From assembly GCF_963675165.1 (NCBI RefSeq), contig NC_087387.1, positions 3,436,990-3,500,989 of the forward strand: 64,000 bases of DNA, given 5' to 3'. Of the stretch, positions 55,250-64,000 are shown piece by piece. Both the position numbers and the translations under genes were made by a program. Within the stretch, counting starts at the first letter, position 1. Each line of letters starts with the position of its first letter. Under the pieces are notes generated by a model. It did not search any database, was not told the origin of the DNA, and saw only the letters and a list, made by a program, of their open reading frames with translations. Source of the DNA: Halichondria panicea. Lineage: Eukaryota > Porifera > Demospongiae > Suberitida > Halichondriidae.

Positions 55250-56310
55250 GTTATATTCCTGAGCAGAGAATATCCGGGCTAGGAAGGCCGTTGAAGATCT
55301 TGCTAATGCAGCAGCTAAGAGAATAAAGCGTGGTAAAATAAAGCGTGGTAAATATGCCAAGTATTCTGACAAGCAAAGAGCAAAGAGCCTAAAGAAAATT
55401 TTGTCTGATTTCCCTAATCTCAATGAAAGATCGTTCAAGGGCTTGTATGAAATGAAAGAAGAAATAATGGGATTATAAACATTCATGTAGTACGAGATGC
55501 ATTGATCAAATGTAATCCATCATTTGCCCAGCAACTTTGTAAATTTGAAATGCCACGTAGCTGGGTCCAATCTTTATATAGACGCATGAATTTTACACGA
55601 AGGATTGGTACGACACGGATTGGTACCCCCCTGTACCCAATGGAGTATAATTATGATGAATGTCGATTCGAGTTTTTAAGTGATGTGGATTTTAAGTGAT
55701 GTGGATAGTTGAATTCTATACCTCCTGAATTGGTATTTAATGCTGATCAAACACCATCTTCATATGTTTCTGTGGGAAGGCAATGGCTACCCATGGATCC
55801 AAAACTGTGCCCATTGTAGGTCTGTCCGACAAAAGAAATACCGACAAAAGAAATATAACATTAACCTTTGTTCCCGGTGATTTCTTACCAATGCTATGCT
55901 GGAAAAATCAAACAAAGTCAACCACGTGGCTTTGTATTTCCGAAAGGATTTTCTATAAGCCAAAACCGGTCAAATGAAACAGAAACACTCAAGCTAATTG
56001 ATGAAGTCATCAAAAGGAGAGAATTGAACCTGCCAAAAGGCACTAGTTATGTGAAGAGCAAACTGTGTATTGAACTTGTTCCAGTCACTTTTTTCAACCA
56101 TTGGACCTTACCGTGAATGGCTAAAATCCTCGCTAGAAATAAATATTATTCTGCTTCGGCAGCTTGCAAGTGGCAAAAATGCAGACGAGATAAACGTGGA
56201 CCTAAGACTGAGTGCACAGTGGCTAGTTAATATCTACAACCACTTTACTGCAAATGGAGCATTAGTGGAGTGTTGCCACCAGAGGACCCTTTTGATGAAC
56301 TAGCTACCGG
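55250..56310 (+). pseudogene. pogo-like (Tc1/mariner superfamily) DDE transposase
   Basis: Order: a basic N-terminal part (ARKAVEDLANAAAKRIKRG, KYAKYSDKQRAKSLKKILSD), SWVQSLYRRMNFTRRIGT, the first catalytic Asp in LVFNADQTPSSYV (55744-55746), VGLSDK and ITLTF, GFVFPKGFSISQN, LNLPKGTSY, the third Asp in QPLDLTVNG (56104-56106), INVDLRLS, WLVNIYNHFT and a C-terminal PPEDPFDEL (about 56270-56300). The region that should hold the second catalytic Asp is missing. Duplications of 15 bases in frame (55322-55351), 16 bases (about 55676-55708) and 15 bases (about 55824-55853) plus slips break the frame. Pogo-type enzymes use TA targets; no TIR is identified around it. Confidence 0.7.
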
Positions 56311-57130
56311 TATTTATTATATCGTAGTCTCATGAATTAGCCGCCCCCTGAAATAATAACCCCTCATAAAAGAGGGCGTCTAATTTCTGAGTGTAGCCGC
56401 CCTCTAGTTTAATATCCATTTTGAAAAATTCGCAAAAAAATTATACCAGCAAAATGAACAAATCTATAAGCATCTATCCTATAAGCATCTATCTTTTAAG
56501 CACCTAAACATTTTAAGCACTACTTTCATCTAGAATAAGTTCTGGCCAAGAAGAAGAGCATATCAAGTCACATGACTCCTGAAAAATTTCAGCCACACCC
56601 CTTAATCTTAGAATTATAATTGTGCGTGAAAAGTGCAGGTGCATGTCTAGAGTGGACTACCAAGGCGACCCTCCAAATATGCGATACCCAGGAGCTTTCT
56701 GACCTCTAAAAGTCGTGTTGACAATTATTTTTTAATTTCTAGATAGAGGTAATTTCTAGATAGAGGTAAATGTAGCCACTCCCTAGCCGCCCACTGGAAA
56801 ATCAGTGTTTTTAAGCGGCCTGAAATCGAGGCAAGTAGACTCTGTAAAGTTACCTCCAATTAGATGCGACCCTCTAAATATGCAACACCAGCACCCAGGA
56901 CCACCAGGACTTCAATATAATTTTTCAACCAATTTTTCAACCTCCAAAAGATGCAACCTCTGGCTTCGTAATTATTAAAAATTAAAAAGTGTCGCTTTAA
57001 CTTCAAAGAGCAAGTAATAAATGGTAAATAACAACATGGATGTTGGATGTTGGATGGGTTCAAACAGTTTTCCTGTGTGCAGAGTGAGGCCAAAGGCACA
57101 CTGTGAAGGAGACGAGTTAATTAGCTCGTC
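56311..57130. other. Non-coding, GCCGCCC-containing stretch
   Basis: It starts with GTCTCATGAATTAGCCGCCC, shared with the hairpin element at 52522, and has further GCCGCCC words to 56790. It may be one longer member of that family. A 17-base duplication lies at 56733-56766 and a 15-base one near 56463-56495. Confidence 0.45.
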
Positions 57131-57133
57131 AGC

Positions 57134-57135
<2 letters not shown>

Positions 57136-57184
<49 letters not shown>
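57136..57184 (+). repeat. (GT)n microsatellite
   Basis: Uninterrupted GT dinucleotides for about 24 units, followed by a doubled ACAATGATGAG word. Open frames of Val-Cys or Thr-His repeats here are artefacts of the repeat. Confidence 0.98.
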
Positions 57185-57186
<2 letters not shown>

Positions 57187-58489
57187 CAATGATGAGACAA
57201 TGATGAATCACAATAATGACTCAATGGGAACATGTTTTTAACAGATGGCATCAGCTAAAAAACCTATCAGTCTGCAAGTCAACTGTGGCTACGGTAGGTG
57301 TGCCATGAGACAGTTAGCACTCACAACATCAAACTGGGAGTCTGACACACTGGAAGGAACTATTTGAGACAACACCAAACTATGGGCTATGCGAGTCACA
57401 ACAAATTCATCAACAATTTAAACACCACTGCAATTTAATCAAAACGTCTTGGTCTTGGTCAAAAAAGTGGTGTCCCGACCAGTCTTTGTGCATTAATTAC
57501 GAGGCAACCTTCTCTAAAGAAAAATGGGAAAACTTATCTCTGGTAGAGCAGCAGTCGCATACATTAGCAGACTGCACCGTCTGTTATGATAATCTGATAA
57601 TCACAAAGCCCTACAAAAAGCATTTCCACTTACTCCTCAAGTAGTGACAATCAACAAGAAGGGAAAGTTCCTCAAAGGTCTCCTTAAATGCTTGGTTCAT
57701 CAGCCAATACGTAATGGTCACACACAACTTCAGACACTACCGACGACTTTTTACCGTAGAATACAACTTAACAAAATATTATTGACTCCAACACCAGCTG
57801 AATCAAAGAAAAAGCTACAAAGAAAATAATCTAGCAATTGCACAACGCATTCCAACTGCTGTTGTGTGTGAAGACGAATCTAACCACAGAAAACGTCTGA
57901 TCCACCAGCTAAACGAAGGGCCACGAACAAATCTCACTCCCCTGACTTTGAAAATGTAACGTGGAATAAAGATGAAGTGCTAGAAAGATGAAGTGCTAGA
58001 AGCACTGTAGCAACATCCTCTTGCTCCACCGATCAACTGGTCAAACTGCGGTCAAGTTGCGAAGGAATTTGCCAAGAAGGCTGGCAAGAAGGCTGGCATA
58101 GATGTCTTCAAGTTGGATGGTCAAATCAAGAATGTGAAAAAGAATGCGAAAAAGGAAGCTGGTGAAATTTCAGCACCTACAGCAGCCATAGTCAAAAAAT
58201 CCTGGAAGGACATGGGCCAATTGTTTCTTGGTATACCCTGCTCTCTCCTTTTCCCCTTTTCCCCTTACTCACTATGCGTTAGCGATGGGAATCTAACTAA
58301 GCAAGAGTCGCAAGTTTCCTCTGAAGGAGATACGGGCGAAGCTTCATTGTCAACTGAAGAGCTACTATCAACAGTATCAACCAACAACGAGCCTGCAAGT
58401 GTTGATGAACTTAAACAGAAGTACACTGACAATGTGGCACGATCATGCAACTATTCTAGATTGGTATAGTAATGCTCATAGTGTATGAA

Positions 58490-58850
58490 CCCCACTCCAG
58501 CCAACCCACTCTCAAACTCTACCAGATGTTCCCCCAAACCCCCTCCAGCCAACCCACTCTCAAACTCTACCACTCCAGCTAACCCACTCTCAAGCTCAAA
58601 TTCTACCAGATGTTCCCCCAAACCACTCTCAAACTCTTTCCCCAAACCCACTCCAGCCAACCCACTCTCAAACTCTTCCCTCAAACCCACTCCAGCCAAC
58701 CCACTCTCAAACTCTACCAGATGTTCCCCCAACTCTACCAGATGTTCCACTCCAGCCAACCCACTCTCAAACTCTACCAGATGTTCCCCCAACCCCACTC
58801 CAGCCAACCCAGCTCAAGCTCTACCAAATGTTCCCCCACTCCAGCTAAAC
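58490..58850 (+). repeat. Minisatellite, CCAACCCACTCTCAAACTCT family
   Basis: About nine variants of CCAGCCAACCCACTCTCAAA are joined by CTCTACCAGATGTTCCCCCA and CCCCACTCCAG modules, used in varying combinations. The plus frame encodes NPLSNSTRCSPKPTPA-type repeats; the minus strand is open too (EFESGLAGVGLGEHLV pattern). The pyrimidine-rich strand bias is extreme. Confidence 0.95.
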
Positions 58851-59016
58851 CACTCTGAGGCTCAAGCCGCACCCACCCCACGAAAATGACAACCAAATGC
58901 AGTTGAAGGTCACTATGCACTAACAACAAAACATGGAAGACTAATGGCAAGGATCTTAGGAAAAACTGATAAAGTGATAAGATCAATAAAGGAGCACGAC
59001 ACACTACAGTAGAACG

Positions 59017-59209
59017 TCGACCCTCCATTATCCGGAACCTCGAGCTTGGCATTTTATCAGATCAAAATGCGCATGCGCATTGCAGCATGGAGACATGTGC
59101 ATGTGGCATCAATAAAGTGGGTCGATCAAGGCGTGGTTTATCTGTTCAATTATCCGGCATATTCACTTATCCGGCCTGCTTTGGTGTCCGGATAATCGAG
59201 GTTCTACTG
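59017..59209. mobile_element. Tigger/pogo-type MITE, 193 bp, TA target duplication
   Basis: Ends CAGTAGAACGTCGACCC and CCGGATAATCGAGGTTCTAC-TG, flanked by TA on both sides (59015-59016 and 59210-59211). The ends and the TTATCCGGA subterminal words match the classic pogo/Tigger terminal pattern. It splits the frame of the unknown gene. It may have been mobilised by an enzyme like that at 55.3-56.3 kb, but that copy's ends are unknown. Confidence 0.85.
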
Positions 59210-59399
59210 TACTTGCTGAACTTTTCAAGAGCAGACATTATGAAACAAATTAAGACTATGGAAATGCAACATGCAACATTTCAAACACCACAGCACTCTT
59301 CCACACGGACATACCAAGAACTGATGCACCAGTACTCAATAGCATACTGATAGCATTAATTTTATTCATTACCCAAGATTGTGTAGATTATGTAGTGTT

Positions 59400-59816
59400 A
59401 ATGACGTCATGAGTCAATGTGTTTGCCTAGCTAGCTGCTGGAACTATTATACAATATCTTTAGCAACAAAAGCGGCTGGGTTAAGCAAGGTAAGAGTAGC
59501 GATAGAGTATGTTGTCATGATTATGTTTCCCAAGGGGAGTCAATATGTGTAAAATTGTCTTAGCTATACTGTGTATCTCAAGAATACAGTAACTGCTACT
59601 CTCTAGCCTTGTTTTTGAAGCTTGATCTTAGCACCGCTTTGCAGTTTTCTTACTAAAAGTGGCATGACGTCATCACGGGCTAATTAACATAATTGAATTA
59701 AGCTAATTAGTTTTTTGGAAAAAGAAAACATTGAACTTTATGTTGAATCATCTTGATGTAGCATAAATAGTATGTAAACATTGTGTGTATGTATTCAGAC
59801 TTTGAACCCGGGCCTT
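59400..59816 (-). repeat. AAGGCCCGGGTC repeat family, reverse copy
   Basis: Reading the minus strand from 59816: TTAAGGCCCGGGTTCAAAGT, AACATAAAGTTCAATGTTTT, CAAAAAACTAATTAGC, GATGACGTCATGCCAC, GATCAAGCTTCAAAAACAAG, ATTCTTGAGATACAC, GGAAACATAATCATGACAAC. This matches 10548-11125 over its length. Confidence 0.8.
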
Positions 59817-60532
59817 AAGTGCGCAGAGCACTTTGTTTACAGACCATTGTGATGCCTGTTATACATAACCTACCCAAGCAACCGAAGATGAAGATGCTAT
59901 GATTCGATTATACTAACAGCCATATACTAACAGCCAATGTATTGTTGGGAAGAAGTTACAATGACAACATCAATTATCTGATGATGACTAACCTGTGAGT
60001 TGATACTTTTTATACATGGCGGCTGCAACTTCAAGAAAAAAGGATACACTAAAAACACGGCAGCATCACCATTAATTGCATTGTTTTAACACTAGTGAAC
60101 TAATGGTTCACATCGTCCTTGTACGCAACTGCAGGTATTTTTATCTGCTTTTATTGACGTAGAACAACAAATCTGTTTAGCTACCTTACAACTAGTTACT
60201 AGGGATACACTGGAGTGCAACCCTTAATTGTCTTGGGATCGAGGCTAATTCATAGGTAAGGCTCGCAGAATTGCTATGGAAGCAGAATGTGCCACAAATA
60301 GTAAAATGTGTGGCTACAATTTTGAAGATAAAAGGAGATGTCATTTCAGCAATCAAGACCTTTGAGAACCTTTTTGTGCAGTCGCAACATCACAGACTTA
60401 GGTAAGTTACTATGTAAATCGCAATAGAATTATAGAATTGTACTATTGTAATGTGCAACTATCTAGTTAAGTTCTAGGGAGCAGATAATTATGTTAGAAG
60501 GCGAGTGTCAAATTATGTCTATGCCATTACTC
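59817..60532. other. Stretch between inverted repeat copies
   Basis: No recognised gene. It is bracketed by the reverse copy of the AAGGCCCGGGTC repeat on the left and a forward partial copy (60533-60675) on the right. A 14-base duplication TATACTAACAGCCA lies near 59908-59935. Confidence 0.4.
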
Positions 60533-60675
60533 AAGGCCCGGGTCAAAGTCTGAATCCCAAAATTTAACACAATGTTTATACTGCTGTATTTTTTGCAACA
60601 TACTACATCAAGATGATTCAACATAAAGTTCAATGTTTTTTTTTCCAAAAAACTAATTAGCTTAATTCACAGCCT
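60533..60675 (+). repeat. AAGGCCCGGGTC repeat family, truncated forward copy
   Basis: AAGGCCCGGGTCAAAGTC, AAAATTTAACACAATG and CCAAAAAACTAATTAGC match the first 140 bases of the family, then the sequence changes abruptly to piggyBac coding sequence at about 60676. Confidence 0.75.
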
Positions 60676-61490
60676 CGTTGAAGCACAAGCACCACCACGT
60701 CTATTTTGACAACTTTTTCACATCTGTCCAACTGTTGGAAGACTTGGAGAAAGATGGCATTTATGCTTGTGGTACAGCTCGCGCTGACCGCAGAGGCTTC
60801 CCCAAGGCTCTCAAGCAGCCAAAGCTGACAGAAAGGTAATTGTAATAAGCATAATAAAAAATTATAATTATTTACCTTTTCAGGGGGGAATACATGACTC
60901 TCCAGAAAGACAAGGTGACGGTCTCAGCTTGGAAGGACAATAGGGTTGTCCGTGTGATCTCCACAGCCTCTGACGCCACTTCGGTCACCTCTGTACAACG
61001 TACAGTCAAGACGGGCGAAAAAATCTCCGTCCCGTGCCCACAGAGCATCGAGGACTATAATCACTTCATGGGGGGTGTCGACAGAGGGGATCAGCTCAGA
61101 GGGTACTACAGATGCCCTACGAAATTCCACAAGTTTTATATGTACATTTACTTCTTCCTAAAGGATATTTGCATTACAAACAGCTACATATTATATCGAC
61201 AGTATTCACCCACCAACGCACTGAAAACCCTCCTCTCATTTCGTCACGAGTTGGCCAAGGAGCTAATTGGCGACTACTGCTCCAAAAAGAGCAAGACACC
61301 CTCGAAATCGCTAGGAATAGCTCACTTCCCTCTTCACCACCAGGATGTACGCAGAGGTCGTTGCCATCTGTGTCATCAGAAAAACAAAAGGAAGGACACA
61401 GCCTGGTTTTGCCTACAGTGCGAGAAGTGGTTTTGCCACACTGGCAACCCCTCATCTGACTGTTTTATGCTATGGCATAAGAACATGTAA
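60676..61490 (+). CDS. piggyBac transposase 2, C-terminal half with a 48-bp intron
   Basis: Exon 1 (about 60676-60835) reads HKHHHVYFDNFFTSVQLLED with the second catalytic Asp, then GTARADRRGFPKALKQPKLT. A GT at 60836 and AG at 60883 define a 48-base intron, and removing it keeps the frame. Exon 2 (60884-61490) reads RVISTASDATSV, the third Asp in HFMGGVDRGDQLRGYYRCP, and a C-terminal cysteine-rich domain with paired motifs CHLCHQ and CLQC followed by CHTGNPSSDC, ending at a stop near 61490. The N-terminal half with the first Asp is absent; the copy is cut at the repeat end at 60675. Unlike the 5.8-7.5 kb copy it contains no tandem duplications and appears younger. Confidence 0.85.
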
Positions 61491-62960
61491 CTAGTTGTAT
61501 AAAGCGTCAACTCCTACGAGTTTTTATCCTGCCTGTTGAACATAGTACTGACTGTAACACGTAACCAGTGTACATTTACTACTTTACAAGCTATCTATAT
61601 GTAGAGTAAGCGTACTAGCAGTTTAATACACAGCCACAAAGCTTACCTATGAAGTGCTGTGGCCTTGGCTGGTTCGTTCCAAACCAGGAGATCCCGACAG
61701 AGAATGCTAGGCAGTTGCCTAAATGTTAGTTGCATCTTTCTTTGCCCGAGGCGAATGCTGAACAAGATAAAATAGACTACACTCTAAAAACAGGCTGTAA
61801 CCTTACTTAGCTACTATTAAAGCATACTCTGCACACTCTGAGGTAAAGACAACAGGCTTTAATCCTGACTGTTGGTCTGGACATAAATATTAATCCAAGT
61901 ATTAAAAGTTCAAATTTAAACAATATATACAATATATACGTCGAGAGTTCACAAAATGAAACAAATGAACAAAATGAAAAGGATGGTCTCAATTTCACTC
62001 ACATAATTATTCCATCACATATTCCATCCATAGGTTCGTAGATCCCCAAACACAGCAGGACCTACAGTAAAAAGAATTACAATAAATAATTTTTTTTACA
62101 GCAAAAGATAATTATAACTGACACATGGGACAATAAATTCTCAAACACATGAACACACAACCCCACTGCCAAAGTCGACTTGCACATAACTTGACACATA
62201 GGACTTGACACATAGGACAATACACATAGGACAATAAATGCACTTTTAAAACAATTGCTGAGAGAATCTTGTTATCGATTGACATGTGACCGAAATTTTT
62301 GTAGGTCTCTATACAAGAATTGACCCAATAGATAGCCCAGGATCGCAGCGAAGAACAGTCTGTCCAGCAAACATCGTGCAGACATACATACAGACATACA
62401 TACGTACGAGGGAGGATTATTTTATAATTATGCAGTGAATACGATGACCAGGAGAGGTTGTTCCAAGTTACGTGGTATGTGGATGGCGTGGTATGTGGAT
62501 GGAGACGTTACAGGTTGGTTATTTAGCACACCACACGCACACACACCAACGATGATTACAAATGTGACTCTACAACGAGGATCTAATGTCTTCCTTAGAT
62601 GATACATTCGCAGCACAAGATAATTTCCATCTTGTGGTGAGTCCATCGTACTAAACGCATCACTATTAAAAAAAATAGGGCAGTGGGGTCATGAGTAGTT
62701 TGCATCACTTTAGTTTGCCAACCCACCAAATTAGCTTGATGTTATCTCCGCCCCCAAGCTCGCCCCCAAGCTTGTAGAGATGGGCGTGGGTCAATGGCTG
62801 TGCACAAACTAACCATCGATTTTATGCCTTGCTGCTGCCTCGATGGAAGTATGTGTGGCCTTTAAAAGGCTGCACTCTGGCTGCTTAGCAAGCATGTAGA
62901 CTACTTGTGAAGTGCCTGTGTACACAAAATTAATAGCTTGCTGCTTCCTCTTCGAAAATA
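61491..62960. other. Stretch without a recognised gene
   Basis: A minus frame at 62428-62646 reads GNYLVLRMYHLRKTLDPRCR, looks protein-like, and is interrupted by a 16-base duplication (62471-62502), but I know no match. ACTTGACACATAGG and ACACATAGGACAAT (14 bases each) are doubled in succession at 62190-62238. Confidence 0.35.
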
Positions 62961-62974
62961 TTCTTTGGCTACCA

Positions 62975-63984
62975 AGATGAGGCCAAGATAAAGCTCTGCC
63001 CCGGAACCAAGCTAATCCTATATGCTGATGACATCCTCCTTTACAGGCCAGTAATTTCAGATAACGATCTCACTCAGCTCCAGCAGGATATTAATGCAGT
63101 TCACAACTGGACTATACAACATGGTCTCCTTCTAAACAACAAAAAAACCAATGTTCTACCCATCACAAGATCTATGAATGCGATCCCACTCACCCTCTCT
63201 ATTTCAAACCAGCAAATCCCCATTGTGGAATGTTTCAAGTACCTCGGCGTCACCATCTCTAAGAATCTGTCCTGGTCTGAGCACATTACCAACACTGTGA
63301 GGACATCCAAACAACAACTGGGATTGCTCCACAGGAAGTTAAAAGATGCATCACAGCAATCAAAGCATACAATTTACAGGAGCACTGTACTACCCAAACT
63401 TGAATACTGCGCCGCAGTATGGGACCCCCATCAATCAACACTCACCAAGAAACTGGAGAACACCCAATCATTTGCCTGCAAAATCATAACCAAAGAATGG
63501 AAATCTGACTATACTTCTCTACTTAACAAACTCCAACTCAAATCTCTTAAAGACCGCAGGAATATCCAAAAACTTAAAGTATGCTTCAAAATCATCAACA
63601 ACAAATCCTGTATTCCTCCCTCTGTCTTCTCACCCCACCCATCCCCTTCCCCCCGTCATCCGCACAGCCAAATACTCTTTATACCACATGTGGGCACCTC
63701 ATCCCACAAACATTCCTTTTTTCTGGATGTAATACCAAAATGGAATTCTTTACCACCAGAAGTTATCAACAGCTCCTCTGATTCATCATTTAAATCGAAC
63801 CTCAGTAGCTTTTTGTGTAATAATTATTATAATTAGCCGTAGCTCCTGTTTTATTTCTCTGTTTTTGTGTTGTCCAGGGGAAGTCTTCACACTAGCCATC
63901 TGAGCTACCTGATCTACCCTTATGCACACCTTGGTTTTGCATAAAAATTTCTTAAATAAAAAAAAAAATAAAAAAAAAAAAAAA
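62975..63984 (+). mobile_element. 5'-truncated LINE (non-LTR retrotransposon), RT end and A-rich tail
   Basis: The frame enters reverse transcriptase just before the catalytic box LILYADDILLYRP (63012-63050), continues with LQQDINAVHNWTIQHGLLLN (thumb), FKYLGVTISKNLSWSEHITN and a typical C-terminal region of Jockey/CR1/L2-type elements (LPKLEYCAAVWDP, PKWNSLPPEVINSSSDSSFK), stopping near 63834. The 3' end is an AAATAAAAAAAAAAATAAAA-type tail to about 63984. Everything before the YADD box is missing, which is the usual outcome of incomplete target-primed reverse transcription. The frame is intact with no tandem duplication, so the insertion looks recent. Clade assignment is tentative. Confidence 0.9.
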
Positions 63985-64000
63985 TGAGGGTCTACCAATT

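Larger units (their letters stand above)
57244..59260 (+). pseudogene. Unknown gene with a proline-rich repeat domain
   Basis: From about 57244 several frames read protein-like text: MASAKKPISLQVNCGYGRC, VTINKKGKFLKGLLKCLVHQ, IPTAVVCEDESNHRKRLIHQ, NEGPRTNLTPLTLK, PPINWSNCGQVAKEFAKKAG, FKLDGQIKNVKKNAKKEAGE. The Pro/Asn/Ser repeat array follows (58485-58889), then after a TGA HYALTTKHGRLMARILGKTD and IRSIKEHD, where a Tigger-like MITE interrupts; after it LAELFKSRHYE continues. A 16-base duplication (57969-58000) shifts the frame, and a 12-base one (58073-58096) does not. Lysine-rich, no membrane segments. I do not recognise the family; it may be a transposon protein. Confidence 0.4.

Noticed and set aside
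57021..57211. Open frames of repeated Val-Cys or Thr-His
   Set aside because: They are generated by the (GT)n microsatellite at 57136-57184.
58451..58807. Minus-strand frame with EFESGLAGVG repeats
   Set aside because: It is antisense of the proline-rich array; the plus strand is continuous with protein-like text on both sides and is the better candidate.
1..64000. tRNA or rRNA genes
   Set aside because: I looked for the tRNA B-box (GGTTCGAATCC type) and for rRNA-like blocks on both strands and saw no convincing candidate.

Overview
This looks like a gene-poor, repeat-rich stretch of an animal nuclear genome. The base composition is AT-rich, with many copies of the palindrome ATAATTAT. Introns are short, some under 60 bases, with GT..AG borders. 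Every coding segment I can recognise belongs to a eukaryotic mobile element or to a protein family that I know mainly from sponge and cnidarian genomes. An early-branching metazoan, most likely a sponge, is my best inference, but nothing here proves it. I see no bacterial operons, rRNA, tRNA or CRISPR.

Layout. 0-1.6 kb: C-terminal fragments of a P-element-like transposase and of an unknown gene. 5.5-7.5 kb: a nearly full-length but broken piggyBac transposase (minus strand). 8.8-10.4 kb and 12.6-14.0 kb: exon fragments of unknown transposon-like genes. 14.4-15.9 kb: a foldback element carrying a nested hAT-like insertion. 18.2-18.8 kb: a four-copy satellite. 20.2-20.9 kb: a complete piggyBac-type MITE with TTAA ends. 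22.1-25.1 kb: the best candidate for an undescribed multi-exon gene family, with paralogous pieces at 13.7 and 16.6 kb. 28.9-31.5 kb: a HECT-type ubiquitin ligase gene with a UIM, broken by a 535-base foldback element within its last codons. 31.7-32.7 kb: an integrase-core gene (minus). 34.3-38.1 kb: two copies of a 0.9 kb duplicated segment. 38.5-50.0 kb: nested wreckage of three Ty3/gypsy elements, a hAT fragment and piggyBac MITEs. 50-54.3 kb: more MITEs. 55.3-56.3 kb: a pogo-like transposase. 57.2-59.3 kb: an unknown proline-rich repeat gene split by a 193-base Tigger-like MITE. 60.7-61.5 kb: the C-terminal half of a second piggyBac transposase, containing a 48-base intron. 63.0-64.0 kb: a 5'-truncated LINE with an A-rich tail.

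The most striking signal cuts across all of this. The whole window is peppered with perfect two-copy tandem duplications of roughly 7-17 bases; I noted about 90 by eye. Many have a period of exactly 17, and almost none fall between 18 and 24. They sit inside conserved domains of many unrelated elements and usually shift the frame, so most ORFs look shredded although the flanking protein motifs are well preserved. This is either an unusual mutational process or a systematic assembly artefact. In both cases it controls how every gene here should be read.

How the parts relate: two non-autonomous piggyBac-type MITE families coexist with two piggyBac transposase genes, and one MITE family still carries what looks like the acidic N-terminus of a transposase. 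The gypsy elements are rearranged, with their 5' halves on the opposite strand from their 3' halves. Apart from the HECT gene and the unknown multi-exon genes, I see no likely host genes.
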